Shown here: positions 25,267-35,776 of the stretch, piece by piece | How positions within the stretch are numbered: position 1 is the stretch's first letter | Layout: each line of letters begins with the position of its first letter | Assembly: GCF_000146165.2 (NCBI RefSeq) | Contig: NC_004347.2 | Span: 806,001 to 870,000, forward strand | Direction of reading: 5' to 3' | Source: Shewanella oneidensis MR-1 | GTDB lineage: Bacteria > Pseudomonadota > Gammaproteobacteria > Enterobacterales > Shewanellaceae | DNA: 64,000 nucleotides | The notes under the pieces: generated by a model | Seen by the model: the letters and a program-made list of their open reading frames with translations, nothing else | Database searches by the model: none | Told to the model about the DNA's origin: nothing | Program-made: the position numbers and the translations under genes

Positions 25267-27549
25267 ATGCAATTAAACAGTCTTGGTTTTCCCCGTATCG
25301 GGCGTCGTCGTGAACTGAAGTTTGCCCTCGAAAAATACTGGCGCGGTGAGAGCACCCAAGCTGAACTGCATGAGGTGGCCAGGGAGTTACGTCGTACCCA
25401 TTGGCAATGGCAAGTGGCAGCGGGGATTGAGCAAGTGCCAGTAGGGGATTTTGCCTTTTACGATCAAGTATTAACCCTGAGTGCGACCTTAAACGCTATT
25501 CCAGATCGTCACCGCGGCGAGGGCGCAATCGATCTTGATACCTTATTCCGTGTTGCCCGTGGCCGTGCACCAACCGGCACCGATGCGCCAGCCTCGGAAA
25601 TGACTAAGTATTTCAACACCAACTATCACTACTTAGTGCCAGAGCTTAAGCAAGACCAAGTGTTCTCTATCGCCTATGAGCAGTTTTTTGATGAAGTGGC
25701 CGAGGCCCAGGCGCTGGGTTATAAAGCCAAGCCCGTATTGTTAGGCCCTGTGAGTTACTTGTATCTGGCCAAAACCGTGGGTCAGGATTTTGATAAACTC
25801 AGTTTATTGCCAAATCTTTTAAAAGCTTATGCTGAGATTCTTGCGCGTTTTGCTGCGCAGGGAGTGACTTGGGTTCAACTTGAAGAACCAATCCTCGCGC
25901 TCGAATTAACTCACGAGTGGCAAGCGGCGATTAGCGAATCTTATCAAGCGCTTAAAACGGCTCAAGTAAAGATTTTACTCACCAGCTACTATGGCAGCAT
26001 TAGCCATCATCAGGCGCTGGTTTCCGCGCTGCCAGTGGCGGGTCTGCACCTAGATTTAGTGACTGCCCCTGAGCAATTAGCTTTGTTTGCTAATGCCTTA
26101 AGACCAGATCAAATTTTGTCAGTTGGCGTAGTTAATGGCCGTAACGTGTGGGCGGCTGAAGTTGACCTGATTGTCGAGCGTATCGGCAGCGTTGCCAGAG
26201 ACTTATGCTCACAAGACGGATCGCGCCTATGGATTGGCACCTCCTGTTCATTGCTGCACAGCCCTGTGGATTTAGAGGTGGAGACAACGCTCGCGCCGAC
26301 GCTACGTCAGCAGCTTGCGTTTGCTAAGCAAAAGCTGCTGGAACTGGCTAATGTGCGCCAATTGTTGCAGGCCCCTGAGTCTGTCGCGGCCAAAGAGATA
26401 GTTAACACCTGTTTGGCCCGCCGTGAGGCCAAGGCGCAGGCGGCGGATGCTAAAGTAATCGCCCGTGTTGCTGCGCTGACCCCAGCCGACTATGAGCGTG
26501 TGAGCGAATTTACTGAGCGCCAAGCGGTGCAGCAGCGCAAGTATCGTTTGCCATTGCTGCCAACGACCACGATTGGCTCATTCCCACAAACACCGGCAAT
26601 CCGTGGTTTACGCAGTCGCTGGCGCAAAGGTGAGTTAAGCGATGCCCAATATACCGAGCAGTTGCAGCAAGTGACTCGCGATACTATCGACCGCCAACTC
26701 AAACTCGGTATCGATGTGCTGGTACACGGTGAGGCCGAGCGTAATGACATGGTGGAATACTTCGGCGAGCAGCTCGAAGGTGTGGGCTTTACCAAAAATG
26801 GCTGGGTACAGAGTTATGGTTCTCGCTGCGTGAAGCCGCCATTGATTTATGGTGATGTGAGCCGCCCGAAAGCCATGACGGTTGATTGGGCTGTATTTGC
26901 CCAAAGCCTGACGGACAAACCTGTCAAAGGTATGTTAACGGGCCCTGTGACGATTCTACATTGGTCGTTCGCCCGTGAAGATATCAGCCGCGATACCATT
27001 GCCACCCAATTGGCGCTGGCAATTCGTGATGAAGTGGTGGATTTACAACATGCGGGCATTGGCATTATTCAAATTGATGAGCCAGCCTTCCGCGAAGGTC
27101 TGCCATTAAAACAAAGTGAGTGGCAGGCTTACTTAGATTGGGCGGTCAATGCCTTTAAACTGAGTGCGGCAGGTGTGGTGGATGAAACCCAAATCCACAC
27201 TCATATGTGCTACAGCGAGTTTAACGACACGATTGCCGCAATTGCCGCCATGGATGCTGACGTCATCACTATCGAGACTTCGCGCTCACGCATGGAGCTA
27301 CTCAACGCCTTTGAAGATTTTGAATATCCAAATGAAATTGGCCCTGGCGTTTACGATATCCACTCGCCCAATACCCCAAGTGTTGAGGCTATGGTGCACC
27401 TTATCGAAAAAGCGGCGCAAAAAGTGCCAGTGCGCCAACTGTGGGTTAACCCCGATTGCGGCCTTAAGACCCGCACTTGGGATGAGGTAGAACCCGCACT
27501 GAAGAACATGGTGGATGCGACCCGCGAACTGCGTCGCCGCCTCGGCTAA
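25267..27549 (+). CDS. metE: cobalamin-independent methionine synthase
   Basis: The 760-aa protein starts at ATG 25267 (AAAGGAAG upstream); an upstream in-frame stretch of 33 codons covers the promoter region and is not protein-like. The N-terminal domain (LGFPRIGRRRELKFALEKYWRG) and the C-terminal catalytic domain are both full length. Zn and substrate ligands are visible in HTHMCYSEF, IQIDEPAFREGLP and VNPDCGLKTR. It transfers the methyl of 5-methyl-THF-triglutamate to homocysteine without B12. Control by MetR and MetJ is indicated by the upstream sites; the neighbouring btuB would feed the B12-dependent alternative (MetH), not seen here. Confidence 0.96.
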   Translation: MQLNSLGFPRIGRRRELKFALEKYWRGESTQAELHEVARELRRTHWQWQVAAGIEQVPVGDFAFYDQVLTLSATLNAIPDRHRGEGAIDLDTLFRVARGRAPTGTDAPASEMTKYFNTNYHYLVPELKQDQVFSIAYEQFFDEVAEAQALGYKAKPVLLGPVSYLYLAKTVGQDFDKLSLLPNLLKAYAEILARFAAQGVTWVQLEEPILALELTHEWQAAISESYQALKTAQVKILLTSYYGSISHHQALVSALPVAGLHLDLVTAPEQLALFANALRPDQILSVGVVNGRNVWAAEVDLIVERIGSVARDLCSQDGSRLWIGTSCSLLHSPVDLEVETTLAPTLRQQLAFAKQKLLELANVRQLLQAPESVAAKEIVNTCLARREAKAQAADAKVIARVAALTPADYERVSEFTERQAVQQRKYRLPLLPTTTIGSFPQTPAIRGLRSRWRKGELSDAQYTEQLQQVTRDTIDRQLKLGIDVLVHGEAERNDMVEYFGEQLEGVGFTKNGWVQSYGSRCVKPPLIYGDVSRPKAMTVDWAVFAQSLTDKPVKGMLTGPVTILHWSFAREDISRDTIATQLALAIRDEVVDLQHAGIGIIQIDEPAFREGLPLKQSEWQAYLDWAVNAFKLSAAGVVDETQIHTHMCYSEFNDTIAAIAAMDADVITIETSRSRMELLNAFEDFEYPNEIGPGVYDIHSPNTPSVEAMVHLIEKAAQKVPVRQLWVNPDCGLKTRTWDEVEPALKNMVDATRELRRRLG

Positions 27550-27593
27550 GTGCTTGTGATATCTGTGCAATAAATGCCTCTTTGGCATAGCGT

Positions 27594-27626
27594 AAAAAAA
27601 CAGGGATACTTTAGGTATCCCTGTTT
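27594..27626 (+). terminator. terminator after metE
   Basis: AAAACAGGGATAC-TTTAG-GTATCCCTGTTTT, 44 bp after the stop and 19 bp from the IS end. Confidence 0.88.
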
Positions 27627-27644
27627 TGCTATTGGTTGTTTATA

Positions 27645-28683
27645 AGGGCTATCCATTTAGCGCCACCAGTGTCAATATGTAGTAATGAAAACTTCATCGT
27701 ATTTATTAAAAGCTGGCGTCGATTACCCTACAAATTGGGACGAATTTGTTGATTGGTTTCATGATGAACAATCTTGCACTAGCTACCTTTACGCACTTCG
27801 TTGGCCAAACGGATTCATTTGCCCAAGCTGTTCGAGCCATCAATCACCTTATCAGTTAAGTAATGGCAAGTTAAAATGTCATGCTTGCCGTTTTCAGTGT
27901 TCAGTAACATCAAGTACACTTTTTGACAAAACAAGAACCCCCATGAAAAGTTGGTTTGCAGCTGTCTGGTTTATTACAAATCAAAAGAATGGGGTCAGCG
28001 CTCTTGGAGTCCAAAGGCTATTAGGTCTTGGGAGTTATCAAACTGCTTGGTCTTTAATGCACAAGTTAAGATATGCCATGGTTGACCCTGAAAGAGATAA
28101 ACTGTCCGGCATCGTAGAGGTTGACGAAACATTAATAGGTGGGGTCATTCCAAAATCATCTATTAAAAATCAACAGGGTAAGCGTAAAGCTATAGTTTTG
28201 GTGGCTGTTGAGCTGCTATCACCCTCTGGATTTGGGCGGATACGTTTAAGGCAAGTAGAAAGTGCAACTAAAGAACATATCCATCAATTCATTCAAGATG
28301 TAATAGAGCCTGGTAGCACAATTTGTAGTGATGGTTCTCAAGCATACAAGCAAATAGACAAAAAAGGATATAAGCATAATCGGATGGTGCATTTAGGTTC
28401 ATCTGTACCTGCACATGAAACAATGGCTGGGGTGCATCGAGTCTCATCATTATGTAAAAGATGGCTTTTAGGTACGTATCAAGGTGCGGTAAAGGCTAAG
28501 CAACTTGATTATTATTTAGATGAATTTACATTTCGCTTCAACAGAAGAAAGTCAGATTCTCGGGGATTATTATTCTACAGGTTGCTTGAGCAAGCAGTGC
28601 GTTCTAAGCCGATAACGTACCAATCAATTAAAAATCGATAACCACAATATATAGTGGTTGGTCGTGCTAAGTGGATAGCCCTT
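27645..28683 (+). mobile_element. IS1595-family insertion sequence, intact
   Basis: About 1.04 kb, bounded by inverted repeats starting AGGGCTATCCA-T/C-TTAGC and flanked by an exact 9-bp direct repeat TTGTTTATA (27636-27644 and 28684-28692). IS1595 elements are known for 8-bp duplications, so one base of the repeat may be chance. One transposase ORF fills the element. It is inserted between the metE terminator and the macA promoter region, so no gene is broken. It may belong to the ISSod11 group of this family, judging from the host. Confidence 0.88.
27685..28641 (+). CDS. IS1595-family transposase (ISXO2-like)
   Basis: The 318-aa protein has an N-terminal zinc ribbon (CPSC at 46-49, CHAC at 65-68) and an ISXO2-like catalytic domain. 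The first Asp is in IVEVDETLIGG, the second in ICSDGSQAYK, and the third region is GVHRVSSLCKRWLLGTY, followed by YYLDEFTFRFNRRKSD. No frameshift or stop is present, so it is likely active. Its AT-rich, AAA/ATT-rich codon use differs clearly from the flanking genes, as expected of a recent arrival. It lies wholly within the terminal repeats. Confidence 0.93.
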   Translation: MKTSSYLLKAGVDYPTNWDEFVDWFHDEQSCTSYLYALRWPNGFICPSCSSHQSPYQLSNGKLKCHACRFQCSVTSSTLFDKTRTPMKSWFAAVWFITNQKNGVSALGVQRLLGLGSYQTAWSLMHKLRYAMVDPERDKLSGIVEVDETLIGGVIPKSSIKNQQGKRKAIVLVAVELLSPSGFGRIRLRQVESATKEHIHQFIQDVIEPGSTICSDGSQAYKQIDKKGYKHNRMVHLGSSVPAHETMAGVHRVSSLCKRWLLGTYQGAVKAKQLDYYLDEFTFRFNRRKSDSRGLLFYRLLEQAVRSKPITYQSIKNR

Positions 28684-28971
28684 TTGTTTATACAGACCTT
28701 TGCTTAAAAAATCAGCGTTCCACTCCATGACCCTTTAGTTTGAGGTATTCAGATAATCTCAAGTAACATGGATTTAAATGGTTCAACGTTTTATCCGTAT
28801 ATTTAAAGGTCTAGGGCGCAAACTTCTACACAGATATTTGCAAATCTTTACCTGATATCGACACTTCCTTCGTCTACTGCGCTTAGCTAACTCTATATAC
28901 TGACAGCACTATTTTTCCTCCCGCAAGATACACGCTTGCGCCCATTGGCATTGATGGACACCTAGATTCAG
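28684..28971. other. macA upstream region
   Basis: About 290 bp between the IS right end and macA. It should contain the native promoter of the efflux operon. I see no operator I can name. The IS may supply outward transcription, but no outward promoter was recognised. Confidence 0.35.
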
Positions 28972-30189
28972 ATGAAAAAATCCTCAAAGCGTAAATTGAT
29001 ATTGATCCTAAGCGGCCTCATCCTTCTCGGGGGCGGCGCTTATTTTCTGTTGCATAAACCCGAGGCGGCACCAAGCTATGTGACGGAGCCCGTCAGGCGA
29101 GGCGATATTGAAAACTCGGTGCTCGCCAATGGCATGTTGCAGGCTTCTAAATTGGTGAGTGTGGGCGCGCAAGTTTCAGGGCAAATTTTGAGTTTGTCCG
29201 TAGCGCTTGGCGAAGAGGTGAAAAAGGGCGATCTTATCGCGCAAATCGACAGCCTTGCCCAGCAAAACAACTTGCAAAATGCGCTGGCTTCCCTAAAAAA
29301 CATCAATGCCCAGTACCGAGCGAAGCAGGCGCAAATACGTCAGGCAAAGCTCGAATATACCCGTCAGCAGCAAATGCTCGCCGATAAGGCCAGCTCCCGC
29401 GCTGACTTTGAAGCCGCCGAAGCCACGCTCACGGTTTATCAGGCAGAGCTTGAGCAGTTAGAGGCGCAGAAACAACAGGCTGAGATTAATGTCGACAGTG
29501 CCAGAATCGATTTAGGTTATACCAAAATCACTGCGCCTATGGATGGCACTGTCGTTTACTCTGCGGTTGAAGTGGGTCAAACCGTAAACGCCAATCAAAC
29601 CACGCCAACCATAGTCGAGATGGCGCAGCTCGATACCATGACGGTCAAGGCGCAGATCTCCGAAGCCGATATCGTTAATGTGCGCCCCGGACAGCCAGTG
29701 TATTTCACTATTCTTGGCAGACCTAACCATCCCTATCGCGGCAGCTTAAGGGCTATTGAGCCTGGCCCGACGTCAATGGATGGTGACGATAGCAATATGA
29801 GCTCCAGCGATTCAGACGCCATTTATTACCATGGCCTGTTCGATGTCGAAAACCCCGACCGTACCCTACGCATTGGGATGACGGCGCAGATCTCGATTGT
29901 ACTCGCCAAGTCTGATGATGCGCTGTTAGTGCCATCGCAAGTGCTCAAGGTTAAACCAAAGGATAAAGCAGCCTCGCCAGCGGAACGTAAGTCCCGTGGG
30001 CCGCAATATCAAGTGCCTGTGCTGGTGGACAACCAAGTGCAATATGTGGATGTCACCGTCGGGATTAATAATAAAATCAATGCTGAAATTCTTTCTGGTT
30101 TAAAGGAAGGCGACCAAGTAGTGCTCGGGATGCCTTCGTCCGATGATGGCAGCGCGCGTATGCGTCGCCCGCCTAGTGTGAGGTTTTAA
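28972..30189 (+). CDS. macA: periplasmic adaptor subunit of MacAB-type efflux pump
   Basis: The 405-aa protein has an N-terminal membrane anchor (residues about 8-26: [19 protein letters not shown]), then a lipoyl-like half ([25 protein letters not shown]). A long coiled-coil hairpin follows (about 95-175, rich in Gln, Ala and Glu), and then the second lipoyl half ([16 protein letters not shown]) and beta-barrel domains. This is the HlyD/MacA family. It bridges the inner-membrane MacB ATPase and an outer-membrane channel. It is 2 bp from macB and forms an operon with it and the OMF gene. Confidence 0.9.
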   Translation: MKKSSKRKLILILSGLILLGGGAYFLLHKPEAAPSYVTEPVRRGDIENSVLANGMLQASKLVSVGAQVSGQILSLSVALGEEVKKGDLIAQIDSLAQQNNLQNALASLKNINAQYRAKQAQIRQAKLEYTRQQQMLADKASSRADFEAAEATLTVYQAELEQLEAQKQQAEINVDSARIDLGYTKITAPMDGTVVYSAVEVGQTVNANQTTPTIVEMAQLDTMTVKAQISEADIVNVRPGQPVYFTILGRPNHPYRGSLRAIEPGPTSMDGDDSNMSSSDSDAIYYHGLFDVENPDRTLRIGMTAQISIVLAKSDDALLVPSQVLKVKPKDKAASPAERKSRGPQYQVPVLVDNQVQYVDVTVGINNKINAEILSGLKEGDQVVLGMPSSDDGSARMRRPPSVRF

Positions 30190-30191
30190 GT

Positions 30192-32162
30192 GTGACTAAG
30201 CCATTACTGGAAGTGTCAGCTTGCTACCGCAGCTTTCAGGCGGGTGAGCAACAACTGACTGTACTTAAAGATATTAATCTTTCGATCGCTCGGGGTGAGA
30301 TGGTGGCGATCGTCGGCGCCTCAGGTTCGGGCAAGTCAACCCTGATGAATATCTTGGGCTGTTTAGATAAACCCTCAAAGGGCGCGTACTTTATCGATGG
30401 CCAAGATACGTCGCAGATGGATGTGGATGAACTAGCAAAGCTGAGACGTGAGCATTTTGGCTTTATTTTCCAGCGGTATCATTTGCTTGGGGATCTGAAT
30501 GCCGTAGGTAACGTCGAAGTGCCCGCTGTGTATGCGGGTAAAGATCGCTTAGAACGTCGGGATCGGGCGGAAAGCTTGTTATCGCGCTTGGGTTTAGGTG
30601 AGCGTCTCGATCATAAACCCAATCAGCTCAGTGGCGGCCAGCAGCAAAGGGTGAGTGTGGCGCGGGCGCTGATGAATGGCGGCGATGTGATCCTCGCCGA
30701 CGAACCGACGGGCGCACTAGATAGTCACAGTGGTGAAGAAATGATGCGGCTATTGCAGGAGCTGCATCGCGAAGGCCACACTATCATCATCGTCACCCAC
30801 GATATGCATGTGGCGCAGCATGCGGATCGCATTATCGAGATTAAGGACGGGGTAATTATTAGCGATGAGCCTAATCTTGCCTCGCAAACAGCGGTAAAAG
30901 CGCAAGTTGATATGAGCCTTGCAAAGCCTTCGGGAGCAACTCGCGTCGCAGCGTGGGACAGATATGCTGAAGCCTTAAAAATGGCGCTACTGGCGATGTC
31001 GACCCACAGACTGCGCACCTTTTTAACTATGCTGGGGATTATTATCGGTATTGCTTCCGTCGTGTCGGTGGTGGCGCTGGGGGAAGGCTCACAGCGGGAA
31101 ATCTTAAAGAGCATTAGTTCAATGGGCACCAATACCATAGACATTCGCCCTGGTTTAGGCTTTGGCGATAGGCGCTCGGCAAGGGTGCGCACCTTAACCG
31201 CGAGCGATGCCAATGCGCTAAAAAATCTACCCTATGTGGATAGTGTTACTCCAAGTATTAGCTCGAGCGTGACAGTGCGTTTAGGTAATAAAGCCGTTAC
31301 CGCATCAGTGAATGGTGTGGGGCCAGAGTTTTTCCGGGTTCGAGGCTATGAGCTTGCCCAAGGGCAGTTTTGGGACGATGACAGCGTTGATGCACTGGCG
31401 CAGGATGCGGTGATCGATGATAACACTCGCAAACAGCTATTCCCCGATAGCACCGGGGCTATGGGTTCTGTCATCGGCCAAGTGATCTTCTTGGGGGATT
31501 TACCCGTGCGGATTATCGGTGTGACTAAGCCTAAGGAAAGCGCCTTTGGTAACAGTGATGCCCTCAATGTTTGGGTGCCTTACACCACGGTTTCTGGCCG
31601 AATGGTGGGCAAGAAATACCTCGATGGCATTACTGTCAGGCTCGATGAATCCGTGCCAAGTAATGCGGCGGAGCAGGGGATCATTACTCTGCTGAAGATG
31701 CGCCACGGCACTCAGGATTTCTTTACCATTAATACCGATACTATCCGCCAGAATATTGAAAAAACCACCGCGACCATGACGCTATTAATCTCGGCGATTG
31801 CGGTGATTTCCCTTGTGGTGGGTGGGATTGGGGTAATGAATATCATGTTGGTGTCAGTGACTGAACGTACTCGCGAGATTGGTGTGCGCATGGCGGTCGG
31901 AGCGCGCCAGAGCGATATTCTGCGGCAGTTTTTAATTGAAGCTGTGTTGGTTTGTTTGTGTGGCGGCGCACTTGGGGTGGCCTTGGCCTATTTAATTGGC
32001 GTGGTGTTTGCGCAAGCGGGCGGGAGTTTCCAGATGATTTATTCGACGACCTCGATTGTTGCTGCCTTTGCTTGTTCGACCTTAATTGGGGTGTTGTTTG
32101 GTTTCCTCCCTGCCCGTAATGCGGCGCGTTTAGATCCTGTTGAGGCCCTGGCTAGAGAGTAA
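30192..32162 (+). CDS. macB: MacB-type ABC transporter, fused ATPase-permease
   Basis: The 656-aa protein starts at GTG (GAGG 8 nt upstream). The ATPase domain (1-230) has Walker [10 protein letters not shown], signature LSGGQQQR, and Walker [13 protein letters not shown] with switch His in IVTHD. The membrane part has one helix at about 272-297, a large periplasmic MacB-PCD domain, and three helices at the C-terminus ([23 protein letters not shown] is typical). It powers export by a mechanotransmission cycle, with macrolides, peptides or lipids as possible cargo. Normal length for the family. Confidence 0.93.
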   Translation: MTKPLLEVSACYRSFQAGEQQLTVLKDINLSIARGEMVAIVGASGSGKSTLMNILGCLDKPSKGAYFIDGQDTSQMDVDELAKLRREHFGFIFQRYHLLGDLNAVGNVEVPAVYAGKDRLERRDRAESLLSRLGLGERLDHKPNQLSGGQQQRVSVARALMNGGDVILADEPTGALDSHSGEEMMRLLQELHREGHTIIIVTHDMHVAQHADRIIEIKDGVIISDEPNLASQTAVKAQVDMSLAKPSGATRVAAWDRYAEALKMALLAMSTHRLRTFLTMLGIIIGIASVVSVVALGEGSQREILKSISSMGTNTIDIRPGLGFGDRRSARVRTLTASDANALKNLPYVDSVTPSISSSVTVRLGNKAVTASVNGVGPEFFRVRGYELAQGQFWDDDSVDALAQDAVIDDNTRKQLFPDSTGAMGSVIGQVIFLGDLPVRIIGVTKPKESAFGNSDALNVWVPYTTVSGRMVGKKYLDGITVRLDESVPSNAAEQGIITLLKMRHGTQDFFTINTDTIRQNIEKTTATMTLLISAIAVISLVVGGIGVMNIMLVSVTERTREIGVRMAVGARQSDILRQFLIEAVLVCLCGGALGVALAYLIGVVFAQAGGSFQMIYSTTSIVAAFACSTLIGVLFGFLPARNAARLDPVEALARE

Positions 32163-32166
32163 CTCA

Positions 32167-33585
32167 ATGAATAATAAAGTGTTAATGCATCAAAACAAAT
32201 TAAGAACCCTTAAGCTCAGCGTGATTGCCATCAGCATTGCACTGCTGTCTGGCTGTGGCGCGCTAATGCGCTCCGACTTTGAGCCGCCCGCATTGCAAGT
32301 GCCAGAGCAGTGGCAGCATACCGCGGTCAATAGCCAAGTCAGTCTCGACCCTTGGTGGCAAAAATTCAATCAACCAGAATTGAATCAACTTATTAGCCAA
32401 GTGCTTAGCAGCAATAATGATCTGACTATTGCGACCTTAACCTTGCAAAAGGCGCGTTTACAGGCGGGGTTAGCACGGGATGAGCTGTATCCTCAGCTCA
32501 GCTCTAATAATGCGGCGTCGGTGAATAAACCGCTGGAGGGTGGCAGTTCGAGCAAGGCGTACAAGGCAAACCTATCGGTAAGCTATGAGGTGGATCTCTG
32601 GGGCAAAGTGTCGGCCAATATCGATCAAGCCCAGTGGACGGCGCTGGCAAGCGTTGAGGATCGAGAGAGCACTGCGCATAGTCTCGTCGCGACGACGGCC
32701 TCGCTCTATTGGCAGATTGGTTATCTGCATCAACGCATTGAGCTTAGCAATAAAAGTATTGAATACAGTCGGCAAACGCTGGCATTAACCGAGCGCCAAT
32801 ATGCCTCGGGCGCGGTGACTGAGTTGAATGTGCTCGAGTCCCTGCGTAGTCTTGCGGGGCAAGAGGCCGCCCACAGTCAATTGCTGCAACAGTTGGTTGA
32901 AGCCGAAAATGCCCTCGCGATCTTACTCAATCGCGCCCCGGGGCAAGTGGCGGTTGAGATCAAACAACTGCCGGACAGTGCGGTACCTGAGATTGGCGTT
33001 GGCATTCCCGCCGACTTGATCGGCCGTCGTCCCGATGTGAAGGCGGCGTTGTATCAATTGCGCTCTGCGCTTGCCAGTAAGAATGCGACTTACGCAAGTT
33101 ACTTCCCAAGTTTGAGTTTGACCGGCAGCGTGGGTGAGTCGACCTCCGAGCTAAAAGAGCTGTTGCGTAACCCCGTCGGTAGCTTAGGCGCAGGTTTAAT
33201 GCTGCCCTTTTTGCAATGGAATCAAATGCAAATCAACAATGATCTTGCCGATATCGACTACCAAACGGCGATTGTGAATTACCGTAAAACCCTCTACAGC
33301 GCCTTTGAAGATGTGGATAACGCCATCTCGGCAAAGCAGCAATACGCCTACCAAGGTGAGAAGCTTGAGCAGCAGTTTAGCGCCGCTGCACAGGCTGAAG
33401 CTATCTACGAGAGCCAGTATCGACACGGCGCTATCGGCATTCAAAATTGGATTGATGCGCAGGAGAATCGCCGCAGCGCCGAGGCCGCATTGCTGGAGAA
33501 TCGCTATAACCAATTAACGGCTCAAGCGACACTCTACCAAGCCCTCGGTGGGAGCGATATTGCGCCGCTATTAGCGGATAACTAA
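32167..33585 (+). CDS. TolC-like outer-membrane factor lipoprotein (NodT family)
   Basis: The 472-aa protein starts at ATG 32167, just after the macB stop (GAGAGT upstream). A lipobox LLSGC-GALM marks an acylated outer-membrane efflux protein. Two OEP repeats are visible, including SYEVDLWGKVSANIDQA and LIGRRPDVKAALYQLRSALA, hallmarks of NodT/OprM-type channels. It gives this MacAB system its own exit duct rather than a shared TolC. Last gene of the operon; a bidirectional terminator follows. Confidence 0.92.
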   Translation: MNNKVLMHQNKLRTLKLSVIAISIALLSGCGALMRSDFEPPALQVPEQWQHTAVNSQVSLDPWWQKFNQPELNQLISQVLSSNNDLTIATLTLQKARLQAGLARDELYPQLSSNNAASVNKPLEGGSSSKAYKANLSVSYEVDLWGKVSANIDQAQWTALASVEDRESTAHSLVATTASLYWQIGYLHQRIELSNKSIEYSRQTLALTERQYASGAVTELNVLESLRSLAGQEAAHSQLLQQLVEAENALAILLNRAPGQVAVEIKQLPDSAVPEIGVGIPADLIGRRPDVKAALYQLRSALASKNATYASYFPSLSLTGSVGESTSELKELLRNPVGSLGAGLMLPFLQWNQMQINNDLADIDYQTAIVNYRKTLYSAFEDVDNAISAKQQYAYQGEKLEQQFSAAAQAEAIYESQYRHGAIGIQNWIDAQENRRSAEAALLENRYNQLTAQATLYQALGGSDIAPLLADN

Positions 33586-33603
33586 TTGAATTGTTAAATA
33601 AAT

Positions 33604-33639
33604 AAAAACCGCGATGCCTTAGGCTATCGCGGTTTTTTA
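33604..33639. terminator. bidirectional terminator, efflux operon / M50 gene
   Basis: AAAAACCGCGAT-GCCTTAGGC-TATCGCGGTTTTTT between convergent genes. Confidence 0.88.
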
Positions 33640-33662
33640 TTATCTATATCAGACGATTGCGT

Positions 33663-34787
33663 TTAGCTGCGCAGGATCTGGAGTGGCAAGCTTAACATAT
33701 CATCGCCCGTACCCGCTAAGTGCCAGATAATCCCAACGAGGGCGGCAACGGTCGCTAAGTACCAAATGGTTGAGAAAATCTGTCCATATCTGTCCAGCGG
33801 CAAGAGGTGGCTTTGATGGCGAGAGCGCCATTCAAATACAATTTCTAAACTGCCGATAAGTAGCAAGAAACCGAGCAGGGCTAAGCCTAAGGTGTAGCTG
33901 ATATAGACACCAAAGGCGGCGCCGATGACGCAGGCAATTAATCCCATAATGCTGTTCATCGAGAAGCTAATGCTTTTTAAAATATGGCCGCCATCGAGAG
34001 GCAAAATTGGCAATAAATTAAACAGATTAAGTAGTGCATTAAAGGCTGCTAGTCCCGCGAAGAAGATATTGTCGGTAAAGTGGTAAGCGATAAGTGAACC
34101 CACTGACATCAACAGGCCAAAGGTCGGCCCCATAATGGAGATCACCACATCTTGCCAACGGGTGTTAATTTTTTCATCGCTGAGGGCGAGTCCGCCCATA
34201 AAGGGGATAAGGTAAATTCCTTTGGTTTTCATTCCAAAGTACTTCATCGCACGGATATGGCCGTATTCGTGGAAGACTAAACAGGCGATAAGGGCTAAGG
34301 CAAATTGGAAGGAGAATAGCCAAGAATAGGCGGCCACACTCGCGCCTGCGAGCACCACTTTGATGACTTTGGCGCTTTTTAGTAGCTTAAAACCGAGGGA
34401 GGCTAAGCCCACAAAACTGAATTTTTGTGGCGCTGTCACGGGAATTTCAGGCATTTGCCGTTCGATATCTTTTTCTGTGCGAGTACCTTGGGCAATCACT
34501 TCCTCATCCACTAATAGTCGATAATCAAATCTAAAGGGTTGCCAAACGACATCGGTTTCGAGCCGAACAAGGATTTTGTTTTCAAGAACCTGCGCTTCGC
34601 CGGAATCGCTGGCCAATTGGCTGTGATGTTGAGTGAGTTCAAATTGATGGACTTTGAGGCCGCCATTGTCCACCGAAGCGGCTTTTTGTGAGACTAAGTT
34701 ATTGTCCCAAAAGAGTAGTTGCCAACCTGCGAGGGAGCCTTCCAAACGCAGTGATTTGCCTAAGCAGTCAATCTTAAGTAGTTCCAA
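33663..34787 (-). CDS. site-2-type zinc metalloprotease (M50)
   Basis: The 374-aa protein starts at TTG (GGAA 7 nt upstream). The N-terminal 110 residues are soluble and beta-rich with no family I recognise. Then come 5-6 transmembrane helices with the zinc motif HEYGHIRA and the second metal ligand region LPILPLDGGHI. This is the SpoIVFB/M50B-type intramembrane protease class. These cut transmembrane anchors of transcription regulators or signal peptides. No PDZ domain is visible and no anti-sigma gene is adjacent, so the substrate is unknown. Confidence 0.82.
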   Translation of the reverse strand: MELLKIDCLGKSLRLEGSLAGWQLLFWDNNLVSQKAASVDNGGLKVHQFELTQHHSQLASDSGEAQVLENKILVRLETDVVWQPFRFDYRLLVDEEVIAQGTRTEKDIERQMPEIPVTAPQKFSFVGLASLGFKLLKSAKVIKVVLAGASVAAYSWLFSFQFALALIACLVFHEYGHIRAMKYFGMKTKGIYLIPFMGGLALSDEKINTRWQDVVISIMGPTFGLLMSVGSLIAYHFTDNIFFAGLAAFNALLNLFNLLPILPLDGGHILKSISFSMNSIMGLIACVIGAAFGVYISYTLGLALLGFLLLIGSLEIVFEWRSRHQSHLLPLDRYGQIFSTIWYLATVAALVGIIWHLAGTGDDMLSLPLQILRS

Positions 34788-34991
34788 TTTAGGTTCCGTT
34801 TGTTGGTGTATCCGAATGATGCCCTGCGTTGATTTGGCACTTTAAGGCAAAGTATGAGTATCAATCGCTTGGGCATAACGGGCTGACCCGTGTGTGACAA
34901 ATTATGCCTGCTAAATGTGGTTGAGGATATTAGCTTTTTGGATCATCTCCTTGAACACTGTGAATCTTATCAGATTTTATTCAGGCTAAAC

Positions 34992-35369
34992 TTAGTCATC
35001 CAAGCTATGGACGATTTCCATTCCTTGGGCAAACGTTGTGAAAGCTAATTTGGCCACACAACATTGGCCAATGGCATTGGCATGTTTTTGCACCCACTTA
35101 ATGAAATCGATCAGAGATAGTTTTTGCTCTTGTTTTAGGAGGTTAGGCAGCTCGCCAATGGGATCTTCGTGAATGGTGGTTGGAGTTGCACGGATCAAAT
35201 ATTGGTTACCTAGACTGTCGAGTAACAGATCCGTATCGATAAACTGATGCTGATATAGGCAGGCGAGTTCTAACCAATCACGTTGATGGGCAAGGTAAAG
35301 GAGTTCATCATTTTGAGTCAGCTTAACGACTGCAGGCCATTGAATGTCAGCCATTCTTACTTGAGTCAT
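34992..35369 (-). CDS. DUF4144 protein
   Basis: The 125-aa protein starts at ATG 35369 (GAGAA upstream); the frame is open 31 codons further but that part is Arg/Cys-rich and unlike the family. IQWPAVVKLTQNDELLYLAHQRDWL and the C-terminal IGQCCVAKLAFTTFAQGMEIV match my recall of DUF4144, seen in Shewanella and relatives. Small, soluble, acidic. Function is unknown. It is separated from the flanking genes by about 200-400 bp and is probably monocistronic. Confidence 0.7.
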   Translation of the reverse strand: MTQVRMADIQWPAVVKLTQNDELLYLAHQRDWLELACLYQHQFIDTDLLLDSLGNQYLIRATPTTIHEDPIGELPNLLKQEQKLSLIDFIKWVQKHANAIGQCCVAKLAFTTFAQGMEIVHSLDD

Positions 35370-35776
35370 GTGTATTCTCGTGACCATATTTTGATTCAAC
35401 CTACAACATTTCACCCAACGTTGGCGCATTGGCGTGGGGAAATCGTTAGGGCAGTATGCCACCGACCTGATAGAAGAAGAAAGATATCGTGAGATTTTCT
35501 AGGGTATGTTGACGTTTTGAGACGAAATATTGTTCGTTCAGGCAAGTTTGTGCGCGCAAAAACAGGGATGAGGTGTTGTTATTCCGATTAAATGACGAGC
35601 GGTTCCGATGACGAATAAGGGGGCGAGCTTATTAGGCGCCACCTTCTGGCTAGGTTTGTTGGCCTTGCTGCTGCGCTATCGTCCGTTTATCAAGAACGAA
35701 CAACATTGCTCGGGCTTTTTGTGTAAACGGTTGCAACATTACCGCCCAAATTCCCCTTGAAACGTCAACACACAAG
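35370..35776. other. intergenic region carrying the dispersed repeat
   Basis: About 400 bp between the DUF4144 start and the fapA stop. The fapA-proximal end is filled by repeat copy B (35670-35771). The rest should hold the DUF4144 promoter; nothing else stands out. Confidence 0.5.
35670..35771. repeat. dispersed intergenic repeat, copy B
   Basis: Diverged copy of the element at 31-133: GC-rich start, TATCGTCCGTTTAT, then AAGAAC and CTCGGGCTTT-like matches, ending in the identical TGAAACGTCAACAC 5 bp before the fapA stop codon. The inverted repeat of copy A is not preserved here. Confidence 0.55.

Noticed and set aside
30725..31213. 162-codon antisense ORF in macB
   Set aside because: Shadow of the ATPase and permease domains; no start signals.
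34654..34845. 63-codon plus-strand ORF at the start of the M50 gene
   Set aside because: Antisense to the N-terminal coding part, no ribosome site, no family resemblance.
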